A stretch of DNA of 64,000 bases from Lamellibrachia satsuma. Lineage: Eukaryota > Annelida > Polychaeta > Sabellida > Siboglinidae. The stretch is from positions 8,243,501 to 8,307,500 of the forward strand of contig BSQZ01000025.1 of NCBI GenBank assembly GCA_033239005.1. The letters run 5' to 3'. Below the pieces are notes generated by a model that made no database searches, was not told where the DNA came from, and saw only the letters and a program-made list of their open reading frames with translations. The translations under genes and the position numbers were made by a program. Below, piece after piece: positions 9,966 through 19,787 of the stretch. How positions within the stretch are numbered: the first letter of the stretch is position 1; the number at the start of each line of letters is the position of its first letter.

Positions 9966-11300
9966 TGAATCCCCTCCACACATGAATCCACTCCACACAT
10001 GAATCCTCTCCAAACATGAATCCCCTCCACACATCAATCCCGTCTACACACGCATCCCTTCCATACACGATTCTCCTCCACACATGACTCCCTCCACACA
10101 GGCATCCCGTCCACACATGATTCCACTCTACACATGATTCCCCTCCACATATAAATCCTCCCACACATGAATCCCCTCCACCCATGAACACCTCCACAAA
10201 TGACTCCCTCCACACATGCCTCCCCTCCACACATGCCTCACATGAATCTCCTCAACACATGAATCCCCTCCACACATGACTCCCCTCTACATATGATTAC
10301 CTCCAAGAATGAATCCCTAAACACACGACTCTCCTCCACACAGGCATCCCATCCACACAGGAATCCCCTCCACACATGAATCAACTCCACACATGATTCC
10401 CTTCCAAACATGAATCCCATCCACACATGAACCCCCTACACAAATGAGTCCCCTTAACATTGGCATCCCCTCCATACGTGAATCCCCTTCTCACAGGAAT
10501 CCCTCCACACGTGAATCCCCTTCACACAGGAATCCCCACCACAGAGGATTCCCCTCCACACAGGAGTCCCCTCCACACATGACTTCCCTGCACACACGAG
10601 TCCCCTCCACACATGACTCCCCTCCACACATGAATCCCCTTCAAACACGAATCCCCTCCATATATAACTCCCTTTCACACATGGCTCAACACATGAATCC
10701 CCTACACACAAATGAATAACCTCCACACATGATCCCCTCCACACAGGCAACCCTTCCATACATGATTCTCCTCCACACATGACCCCACCCCCTCCACACA
10801 GGCATCCCTTCCACACATGATTCCCTCTACATATGAATCCCCTCCACAAATGAATCGCCTCCACACAGGCATCCCTTCCATATATGATTTGTCTCCACAC
10901 ATGACTCCCCTCCACAAATGATTCCCATCTACACATGAATCCCCTCCACACATCAATCCTCCCACACATGAACCCCTCCACACTGGAATGAATTCCCTCC
11001 GCACAGGATCCCCATCCACACTGGAATCCCTCCACACAGGAATACCATTCACACATGACTTCCATCCACACAGGATTCCCCTCCACACAGGAATCCTCCA
11101 CACACGAATCCCCACCACACATGAAGCCCCTCCTCACAGGAATCTCCTCCACACAGGATTCCCCTCCATACAGGAGTCCCGTCCACACATGATTCTCCTC
11201 CACAATAATCCCCTCCACACATGAATCCCCTCCACACATGACTGCCCTCCACACTGGAATCTCCTGCACACAGGAGTCACCTCCACACATGAATCCCCAC
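9966..11300. repeat. 17-bp minisatellite, main part
   Basis: About 75-80 degenerate copies of ACATGAATCCCCTCCAC with ACAGGAATCCCC and ACACATGACTCC variants. Because 17 is not a multiple of 3, three units (51 bp) make one 17-residue repeat in each frame. This explains the 385-codon minus-strand frame at 10454-11611 and its relatives. It continues the array at 6628-6760, split by LINE B. Confidence 0.93.
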
Positions 11301-11490
11301 TTCTTGTGACTATACGTTTCACTGCTCCATAGCACTGCGTGTTTGCGTGTGGGTGTGCGCGTGTGTGTTCGCTTGTATGTCAATGAGTCTGCATGCCACG
11401 GTGTGTGTGTCTGTCTCTCTCTGCGTGTGTACGTGTATAAGTGTGCATGTACGTGTGCGTGCGCGCGTGCGCGTTCGTGCGCGTGTTTGG
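11301..11490. repeat. Degenerate GT-rich low-complexity tract
   Basis: Irregular GTGTGCGT/GTGTGTCT sequence from about 11335 to 11490 with CpG interruptions. No gene is visible. Confidence 0.8.
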
Positions 11491-12850
11491 TGACGTTCAC
11501 GTTCGAGTGTATATGCGGGTGTTTAAAATAGTTATGTTTTGTCTTATGTTCGCCAGTTCCGCCCTGGATTAGATTTTTTTCAAAACACCTTGTATACAAT
11601 GACGCAGACAAAGAAGCATCGTGTTTCCGTAGCTTCTTGTTCTCGAAAGACGCACGAGACGAAGATATGGAGAAAGGTCGATTCCACCTGCGCCCACTCT
11701 AGTAAACCATACCCAAGAACCGCATGTGTTTTAACATTTTCGAAGAAACTGCTTTTGTTGCAGACATTTGTAATCGCCGAATAATTTGCTGCTGACGTTT
11801 GACTTTTGCACGGAGAATGAAGCGGTCCACCTTGCCTAGTAGGACGGCTGTATTTGTGCAGCTTTGTCAACACGCCGTGATTTCGCCAAAAACATTCCTT
11901 TTCGTAAACTAAGCCAGGTGTTCTATTTTATCCGCTATAAACACATCTGTCGTAATAATATTATCGAAGTAGGAACCCAATTTTCCGGTCGAACACACGG
12001 ATGTTATCATCTTTTTTCGAGAACCGCGTGACAACACAAATTTATAAATATACATCTCACAGCAATTTGAAAAGTAATGCGTCTAATAGTCGCCTATGCT
12101 AAATATTGTGATATTAATACTGAGCGGAACAGCGTAAAGAGCTACACATTTTTTTTGCACGACAACGAAACTACGGTAGACCGTGACCCGTGACAACTTA
12201 GACGCCTTTGTTGGTGTAAATGCCCGGATTACTGTCTGTGATACACGAACTAAGGGCTTCGGTGGGTGTGCATGTGTACGTGTATGTGCATGTGTACATG
12301 CGCTGATATGAATGAATACTCCTGTGTTTTCTGAATACTTACTGAACTTCGACACAACGGCTATAACATGTCATATGAATGTAATGAAAAAAATATTATC
12401 GCACATGTCAACGAATAGTGAAGACACTGTCTCCTCTGTGCACCGCAGCCACCCACATCGCTCGCCCACTTCGCTAACTTTGTAGATGGTTGACAGATCA
12501 ATTTATTTCGTCAACACATGTCGCCGTCTTTCTCACGCAGTTGACACACAAAACATTTAATTAAAGCTGTTTCCATTCCCACGATCGTGTTCGTCGATGT
12601 CAGAGTGTCTGTTTGATCGAAGGATAGTCGATCTCGACGGGGTGTTACGTCACGGATCTGTGTTTGTTCCCCCGTGTGCGAACATACGCCACAAATTGGC
12701 TAATTGCACGTTATATTCAGAAAAGAGTATTTGTTACGATATTTACCCTTCGATATATGATGAAATCTCGAAAAGGTGAAAACAATGTTACAGGTTAAGA
12801 CAAATAACATACGTAATAAATGTATTACAATGAACGAACGTTTGTCAACA
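11491..12850. other. Unique stretch between arrays, no gene recognised
   Basis: Largely single-copy-looking sequence within the duplication; the match in copy 2 is 32429-33808. It contains a short GTGTACGTGTATGTGCAT-type repeat near 12260-12300 that has one extra 18-bp unit in copy 2. No convincing coding region is visible. In gene orientation it lies downstream of the receptor 3' end. Confidence 0.5.
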
Positions 12851-13201
12851 CAATGTCATAGTGGTACACAGGGCAGACAATGTCATAGTGGTACACAGGG
12901 CAGACAATGTCATAGTGGTACACAGGGCAGGCAATGTCATAGTGGTACACAGGGCAGACAATGTCATAGTGGTACACAGGGCAGACAATGTCATAGTGGT
13001 ACACAGGGCAGGCAATGTCATAGTGGTACACAGGGCAGACAATGTCATAGTGGTACACAGGGCAGACAATGTCATAGTGGTACACAGGGCAGGCAATGTC
13101 ATAGTGGTACACAGGGCAGACAATGTCATAGTGGTACACAGGGCAGTCAATGTCATAGTGGTACACAGGGCAGACAATGTCATAGTGGTACACAGGGCAG
13201 A
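12851..13201. repeat. 27-bp minisatellite, exactly 13 units (copy 1)
   Basis: Thirteen head-to-tail units of 27 bp built from CAATGTCATAGTGG and TACACAGGGCAG, almost identical (A/G at the unit junction and one T). The unit is nine codons without stops in several frames. Copy 2 (33809-34125) has 12 units, one of them missing 7 bp. It lies 210 bp beyond the receptor stop codon, on the 3' side. Confidence 0.95.
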
Positions 13202-13412
13202 CTTTGTGTTGCTGAACGCTGTACAGTTTCTTATACATAAGTCCTTACATCACTTCCACCATTGTATTCAGTACGGGTTTCCTTGAAATGAAGATGTCTA
13301 CACCAAAATTTTACCGAATCCGCGTGCACTAGAACGTTAGACATTTTTGTCCACCGCAGTAACAGTCGTGAATATCCAACAATGAGAGCACTTCACTTCA
13401 CTTCACTTCACT

Positions 13413-14000
13413 TCACCTGCGCAGGTCCGGATTCACTTGCAGGAAGTCATTCTTGACGAGGGACTTGGCCGTGTTCTGCGTGGCGGCGTTGGAGGCCGGT
13501 GTGCCGGGCAGCTTCGTGGCGACGGGGTCGTAGCCGTTCTGGCCCGCGAGCACCGGCGACTGACGGCCGGACTGGGGCATCACCAGGTGAGTCGTTGCCT
13601 GGGGACTGGCGTGCGTGCCGGCTTCGGAAAAGAGGGTTCTGTCGCGTCGGTTCGTTGCGCGACGCGCATCGCAGGAACACGTGTCGGAAGGTGCGTCGGT
13701 TGCCCGCTGACGGACGAGTAGAGCACAAGAAGTTGACGGCCGGAGTTAATAACGACGAGCAGGTTACACACGTTGTGGATGATGATGATGTTGTCCGTCT
13801 TCGGCGGGTCGACCGTGTTCATGATGGCCGACAGCAGTTGGCCACGAGGAACGACGACGAGCGACGATTGATGAGCATCGTTGTGACGCGCGACTGTTCG
13901 GCGGCACGACGCGCGCGACGCGACGACGTCGTCATGCCTGCCCGCCATCATGGCCGCGCGCTCACGTGACGCACGCATGACGCGCTGCGCACGAGCAGCG
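13413..14000 (-). pseudogene. Receptor (FMRFamide-receptor-like) 3' fragment, broken
   Basis: This is the duplicate of the last ~193 codons of the intact receptor at 34332-35504. The stop codon is at 13413-13415. Recognisable parts are the C-terminal tail, TM7/helix-8 sequence and TM6 sequence. Compared with the intact gene it carries many small insertions and deletions, for example near 13525, 13577, 13635, 13690, 13725, 13740 and 13840-13870, so no single frame survives. The coding match ends exactly at 14000, within the TM5 codons (about residue 198), where the 40-bp array starts. The rest of the duplicated segment is far less damaged. Either this fragment decays freely or the consensus sequence here is poor. 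Confidence 0.9.
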
Positions 14001-15166
14001 ACGGTCCAAGCTGTGTCCGAGTCGGCCGGTGGGACACGCGACTGTCAAGCTGTGTCCGAGTCGACCGGTGCGACACGCGACCGTCCAAGCTGTGTCCGAG
14101 TCGACCGGTGGGACACGCGACGGTCCAAGCTGTATTCGATTCGACCGGTGGGACACGCGATGGTCCAAGCTGTGTCCGAGTCGACCGATGTCCGAGTCGA
14201 GCTGTGTGTCTGAGTGGACCGGTGGGACACGCGACGGTCCAAGCTGTGTCCGAGTCGACCGGTGGGACACGCGACGATCCAAGCTGTGTCCGGGTCGACC
14301 GGTGGGACACGCGACGGTCCAAGCTGTGTCCGAGTCGACCAGTGGGACACGCGACGGTCCAAGCTGTGTCCGAGTCGACCGTTGATACACGCGACGGTCC
14401 AAACTGTGTCCGAGTCGACCGGTGGGACACGCGACGGTCCAAGCTGTGTCCGAGTCGACCGTTGATACACGCGACGGTCCAAACTGTGTCCAAGTCGACC
14501 TGTGGGACACGCGACGGTCGAAGCTGTGTCCGAGTCGACGGTGGGACACGCGACGGTCCAAACTGTGTCCGAGTCGACCGTTGGGACACGCGACGGTCCA
14601 AGCTGTGTCCGGGTCGACCGGTGGGACACGCGACGGTCCAAGCTGTGTCCGAGTCGACCGGTGGGACACGCGACGGTCCAAAGCTGTGTCGCGGGTCGAC
14701 CGGTGGGACACGCGACGGTCCAAGCTGTGTCCGGGTCGACCGGTGGGACACGCGACGGTCCAAGCTGTGTCCGAGTCGACCGGTGGGACACGCGACGGTC
14801 CAAGCTGTGTCCGGGTCGACCGGTGGGACACGCGACGGTCCAAGCTGTGTCCGAGTCGACCGGTGGGACACGCGACGGTCCAAGCTGTGTCCGAGTCGAC
14901 CGGTGGGACACGCGACGGTCCAAGCTGTGTCCGAGTCGACCGGTGGGACACGCGACGGTCCAAGCTGTGTCCGAGTCGACCGGTGGGACACGCGACGGTC
15001 CAAGCTGTGTCCGTGTCGACCGGTGGGACACGCGACGGTCCAAGCTGTGTCCGAGTCGACCGGTGGGACATGCGACGGTCCAAGCTGTGTCCGAGTCGAC
15101 CGGTGGGACACGCGACGGTCCAAGCTGTGTCCGAGTCGACCGGTGGGACACGCGACGGTCCAAGCT
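14001..15166. repeat. 40-bp GC-rich minisatellite
   Basis: About 29 tandem copies of a 40-bp unit with ACGGTCCAAGCTGTGTCCGA, GTCGACCGGTGGG and ACACGCG. It replaces the receptor 5' half at the end of duplication copy 1. Forty is not a multiple of 3, so all frames read through and give 250-390-codon open frames on both strands, which are artefacts. Some units are 39 or 41 bp (14540, 14680). Confidence 0.95.
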
Positions 15167-15379
15167 CGTCAACTTCTTAATGTTTGTTTTCATTGTGTCT
15201 TCTTCAATCACAAAGTGTGTTGAATCACTGCCTATGTTTATTAGGCGTCACTCGTGTTATCACATTTACAAATGACACGATCACAAGTGAAAGAAAAATA
15301 TGCCATCAGGTGAATGTTCTTGCATTGGAGAGTAGAAGAACGTTAACTCTTTTTTAATCTGATTTCAAGTTATTTAGAC
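15167..15379. other. Short unique stretch
   Basis: Sequence between the 40-bp array and a LINE remnant. No recognisable feature. Confidence 0.4.
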
Positions 15380-15990
15380 ACTTCTGGAACAATCATTTGT
15401 GTTCTTTTCGTGGATTTCACGATCCAATACTTACTCTTATCAAGCATGCAGATGACGTGGCCCTTGTGGGTCGTCTCAAAAATGAGTTCTCCCTTTCTCA
15501 GTACTGCACACAGATTGATGCATTAACTTTCTGCTTTCTTGAGCTGAACACAGCTATAACTGAAGAGTACTTTGGAGGGGGAGGACTAGAAAGAAACTAA
15601 GACCCATCTCCACAGTTAATCAAGAAGTTTAAATAGTAAATAGTTTCAAGTACCTGGGTATTGTAATTGGTCAATACTTGACATTCTGCGACCATGTAGA
15701 TTACGTGTGTGCAAGAAACTGGACAGCGTGTGTTTTTACTTGAGAAAATGAACTTATGTGACCTGTTTTAAATAATGCCTTAAGTGAACCGTTTTAAGTA
15801 ATGCCTTAGGTGAGCCGTTTTAAATAATGCCTTAGGTGAACTGTTTTATGCAATATCTTCGGTGGATCTACTGCGTGTGTGTGATGTGTGTTTCTCTCAA
15901 TTTTATTACAGGCAGTGCAATGTATACTTAAAGAACAATTTTCGTTCTTAATGTATTTTTAAACAGACAAAAACCTTCTTGAATCTTGAA
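15380..15990 (+). mobile_element. L2-like LINE remnant (reverse transcriptase C-terminal part and 3' end)
   Basis: A frame at 15397-15600 reads IKHADDVALVGRL, a reverse-transcriptase motif C with ADD, followed by CFLELNTA. A second frame near 15640 reads FKYLGIVIGQYLTFCDHVDY. The 3' part contains four 26-bp tandem units (15758-15861) and ends in GAATCTTGAATC, a short tail repeat as in L2/CR1-type elements. It differs from LINE B. It is truncated and frameshifted. Confidence 0.8.
15758..15861. repeat. 26-bp tandem repeat, 4 units, in LINE 3' region
   Basis: Four diverged 26-bp units with GTGAACCGTTTTAA and AATGCCTTAG. They lie between the coding remnant and the tail of the L2-like LINE. Confidence 0.85.
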
Positions 15991-16321
15991 TCGTCATCCA
16001 AAGAGGTACAAGGGCAAACTAATTCGTATTGACTATTCATTAATATAACAATTTCGGAATGTACATAGAGCTAGATATGTTTCTAACTATAATCGAGCTA
16101 GCGTATGTTTGTATGTCTGTTCACGTTTCCCTCCTAGACGGGTTGCACATCGGGCGCCAAACTTTCAGGGTTTAATCTACGAACTCACGAATAAAACGTA
16201 ACGCCTTTATTTTTTGAAATACACCGTAAATAAACGGTTCTTTGTGGTTTTTATGGTAACTCAAATGTTCGCTATATAAAACGTTAATTGCAACAATCGC
16301 AGAAGCCACGCACGCATCGAA
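15991..16321. other. Stretch with no recognisable gene
   Basis: AT-rich unique sequence before the 28-bp array. Nothing recognised. Confidence 0.4.
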
Positions 16322-16541
16322 TACTTCGGTACGTTTGAGAGTATGTAGAGTACGTAAACCGTTTGAGAGTACGTAGAGTACGTAAACTTTTGAGAGTACG
16401 TAGAGTACGTAAACCGTTTGAGGGTACGTAGAGTACGTAAACCGTTTGAGAGTACGTAGAGTACATAAACCGTTTGAGAGTACGTATAGTACGTAAACCG
16501 TTTGAGAGTACGTAGAGTACGTAAACCGTTTGAGAGTACGT
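16322..16541. repeat. 28-bp minisatellite
   Basis: About eight copies of a 28-bp unit, GAGAGTACGTAGAGTACGTA plus AACCGTTT, one of them shortened. The unit contains the inner palindrome-like GTACGTAGAGTACGTA. Confidence 0.92.
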
Positions 16542-17370
16542 AGCGCCATCTGGGCGGTTTATAATATTATTAATTTTAGTAGAAAACACGCACCCTCGTA
16601 TTGGCTCCAGGTCGCAGACACAACAAATATTTTCTACTATTCTACAACCAACACATGTATTTTGCTAGCAAAATATTGCATCAAGTGCGTGACGCGGTTG
16701 TTTCTGGTAAAACGTTTGATGTTCCCTGAAGCAATCTTGAGCGTATTGGTGGCATATTGGTCTGAGGCATTTGGTAAACATTGCTATCATCACTGTCTCG
16801 TATGAACTACCTGGTTATCCCGTCCGGGGCGGGCATTTCTGCTAGTGCAAATAATGATATTTGACGTAATTAGAACAATCGTGTAAGCTGTGAGTGTAGA
16901 TTTAGTTTTTTTACGAAACCAGATGCATTATTGATCGTGTGTTGCAAAGTGTATCTGATACTTTTTGCGCAAATTCGTCTTGTACCCTGGTCGTGTATAT
17001 ATTGCATTGTCCACGTGTGTTAACATGTTGAATTATGTTGTTCTGATCAAATGGTAACGCTTGAAAGTAGACATGAAGTGTGTAATGTTTGAATTTATGA
17101 TGCAATCTTAGCTCGCGCAATTTTAATGTGTTCTATTTTGAGTAATACAAATTTTAGAACAGTGGTTCAATGTGAGCATTATATTTGCTTACACTTGTAA
17201 TTCGGACAAGTTTCTTTTGAAGTTCCTGGTTTCTATTACATTTGTAGAACCAAGCCAATACCCCAAAGTTTAAGCGTGGCAATATCAGCGTGTTGTACAA
17301 TAATTTTATTATGATCTTTATATTAATAGCTAAAACCGTTTAGTTTACTCAGAGTACCTTAGAATTTGGT
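16542..17370. other. Unique stretch, no gene recognised
   Basis: About 830 bp of AT-rich sequence with no recognisable coding region or element. Confidence 0.45.
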
Positions 17371-17428
17371 ATAATATGTACAATATGTACAATATGTACA
17401 ACATGTACAATATGTACAATATGTACAA
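17371..17428. repeat. 9-bp tandem repeat
   Basis: About six units of AATATGTAC (one AACATGTAC), directly next to a palindrome. Confidence 0.9.
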
Positions 17429-17432
17429 CGTT

Positions 17433-17487
17433 CGATATACAATGGTCTATTCTAAATATTATTTAGAATAGACCATTGTACATATCG
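17433..17487. repeat. Near-perfect palindrome
   Basis: Two perfectly complementary 21-bp arms (17438-17458 and 17460-17480; TACAATGGTCTATTCTAAAT.. against its inverse) separated by a single base. A weaker extension to CGATAT/ATATCG is offset by 2 bp. It could extrude as a cruciform, or be the remnant of a foldback element. Confidence 0.95.
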
Positions 17488-17584
17488 AAAAGTTATGCTA
17501 TTTGGAGAATTACCAATATATAGATGGGATGAAATATCGGTTAAATGTAGTGGTCTACTACATTGCTTCTACTGCGATGTTACG

Positions 17585-18892
17585 ATCTGGTCATTCGTGA
17601 GACAGGATGCCATGTGGTCATTCGTGAGACAGGATGCCATGTTGTCATTCGTGAGACAGGATGCCATGTGTGAGACAGGATGCCATGTGGTTTGTGAGAG
17701 AGGATGCCATGTGGTCATTCGTGAGACAGGATGCCCATGTGGTGTTCATGTTTCATTGTGAGAGATGCCATGTTGTCATTCGTGAGACAGGATGCCATTC
17801 ATTCGTGAGACAGGATGCCATGTGGTCATTCGTGAGACCAGGATGCCATCATTGTGAGACAGGATGCATGGTCATTCGTGAGACAGGATGCCATGTGGTC
17901 ATTCGTGAGACAGGATGCCATGTGTTGTTCATTTGTGAGACAGATGCCATGTGGTCATTCGTGAGACAGGATGCCATGTGTGTTCATTTGTGAGAGAGGA
18001 TGCCATGTGGTCATTCGTGAGACACGATGGAATGTTTTCACCATGAGACAGATGCGATGATGAGACAGATGCGATGTGGTCATGAGACAAGATGATGTTG
18101 TCATTCTTGGAGACAGGATGTTATCATTCGTGAGACAAGAGATGTTGTCATTCGTGAGACAGGATGATGTGTGGTCATTCATGCGACAGGATGTGATGCC
18201 ATGTGGTCATTCGTGAGACAGGATCGATTCGTGAGACAGGATGCGATGTTGTCATTCGTGAGACGGGTGCGATGTTTTCACTCACAGGATCATGTGGTCA
18301 TTCATGAGACAGGATGCCATGTGGTCATCGTGAGACAGGGATGTTTTCATGTGGATCATGTGGTCATTCATGAGACAGGATGCCATGTGTTCATTCGTAA
18401 GACAGGATGCCATGTGGTCATTCGTGAGACAGGATGCCATGTTGTCATTCGTGAGACAGGATGCCATGTGGACATTCGTGAGACAGGATTCGATGTTTTC
18501 ATTCGTGAGACAGGATGTGATGTTTTCACTCGTGAGACACGATGGAATGTTTTCACTCATGAGACAGGATGCGATGTGGTCATTCGTGAGACAAGATGCG
18601 ATGTTGTCATTCTTGAGACAGGATGCGATGTTATCATTCGTGAGACAAGATGCGATGTTGTCATTCGTGAGACAGGATGCGGTGTGGTCATTCGTGAGAC
18701 AGGATGCGATGTGGTCATTCGTGAGAGAGGATGTCATATTGTCATTCGTGAGACAGGATGCGATGTGGTCATTCGTGAGACAGGATGCCATGTTGTCATT
18801 CGTGAGACAGGATGCGATGTTGTCATTCGTGAAACAGGATGTTATGTGGGCATTCGTGAGACAGGATGCTATGTGGTCAATTATTAGACAGG
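17585..18892. repeat. 27-bp minisatellite, irregular then regular
   Basis: About 45 units of a 27-bp sequence built on GTGGTCATTCGTGAGACAGG and ATGCCAT. Units at 17640-18360 are heavily disrupted by deletions; those at 18360-18890 are regular with C/G, T/G and GCC/GCG variants. The unit encodes nine residues in the open frames (WSFVRQDAM). It is not a CRISPR array because there are no unique spacers. Confidence 0.94.
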
Positions 18893-19171
18893 ATGATAGA
18901 TGGAGTTCACAGCAGATTACACATTTACCCCTGCGTGGGATCTTTTACTTCTCCTGGCATAGACACCACGTAGAAGGGTCCAATGGCTTCTAGTGTCTCT
19001 TCTGAAAAATACAGGCAAAGTGGGGTGAACGAAATTGCTTAAGTTGACTTGATGGCCGTGAAAGCACAAGACATGTGTACGCCGCCACCAAGACGATTGA
19101 TGTTTATATACTTTCCAATCTTCACTGTCCCATCTCTGTATGCCGGACCCATCAACAAGCATAACTAGAAT
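18893..19171. other. Unique stretch with a short open frame, unknown
   Basis: A minus-strand open stretch of 81 codons (18917-19162) reads LVDGSGIQRWDSEDWKVYK and continues HQSSWWRRTHVLCFHGHQV. Neighbouring frames also read smoothly (for example LYFSEETLEAIGPFYVVSM). It could be a decayed exon or transposase piece. I do not recognise it. Confidence 0.25.
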
Positions 19172-19630
19172 GCTATCACCAACTAAAATTATTCCAGAAC
19201 TGAGATACCTTAGTTATGAAGGACGCGTAAAAGAATGTGGTTTAACAACCCCAGAGACAAGGAGGTTAAGAGGAGATTAGACTGAAGTTTCTAAGATATT
19301 GAATGAGTATGAAAATATTGATAGAAATATGTTTTTTCACTCAAGAAAGATAGCAGAACTAGAGGACATGAGGTAAAATTAGTAAAAGATCAATGTAGAT
19401 TGGACATCAGGAAGCACTCGTTCTCACAGAGGACAACAAATGAATGGAACAAATTGTCTACAGATTGTGTAACTGCTAGCAGCGAGAATATGTTTAAAAC
19501 AAGGTTGACACATATCTCAGGAGGGCGGGTTATAAGTAGGTGAACATTGTTGGACTATCGATAAGCCAATAGCTTCCTTGTCCACTTGCCATCTGGGCCT
19601 TTGGCTCGGATGGCAAATCTTGTTAAATCG
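19172..19630 (+). mobile_element. LINE A (CR1-like) 3'-end fragment
   Basis: Strongly 5'-truncated. It begins at TAAAATTATTCCAGAACTGA and covers the C-terminal coding region (frameshifted) and the 3' region. The 3' hairpin arms GCCATC and GATGGC are kept (19588-19614), and it ends with CTTGTTAAAT. It lies 160 bp left of the 36-bp array. Confidence 0.9.
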
Positions 19631-19787
19631 GAGGTGTACTACAGATCTGGAATGTCTCGCTGAACGACCATAATTATGAACTCAGCCAGCTGGCCACGTC
19701 ACGTCTCGTGCCAAAACTGGACGACGGCTCTCGGGGAATTCCCACTGGCGCCAGCCACCCATCTCTGATAACAACATCGCACCTGCC

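Larger units (their letters stand above)
1..14000. repeat. Segmental duplication, copy 1 (about 14 kb)
   Basis: This stretch matches 20954-34912 base for base over long runs, in the same orientation. The offset between copies drifts from 20953 to 20919 through identifiable small indels. Relative to copy 2, copy 1 has one extra 30-bp unit near 4788, lacks 21 bp near 6890, has 15 bp extra near 7550, lacks about 18 bp near 12290, and has a longer 27-bp array near 13000. The left edge lies outside the window, inside the 36-bp array. The right edge is sharp: similarity stops at 14000, inside the receptor coding sequence, where a 40-bp array begins. It could be a real recent duplication or two haplotypes joined by the assembler; sequence alone does not decide. 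Confidence 0.93.

Noticed and set aside
10454..11611. 385-codon minus-strand open frame (cysteine/tryptophan-rich)
   Set aside because: It is the 17-bp minisatellite read in frame; the repeat has no stop in any frame, and the flanking sequence has no coding signal.
12851..13201. CRISPR-like array (27-bp, 13 units)
   Set aside because: No spacers; an ordinary minisatellite.
13948..15275. Several 250-390-codon open frames on both strands
   Set aside because: All come from the 40-bp array, which lacks stops in every frame.
17585..18892. CRISPR-like array (27-bp repeated sequence)
   Set aside because: Units are directly head to tail with no unique spacers, and the surrounding DNA is animal-type.
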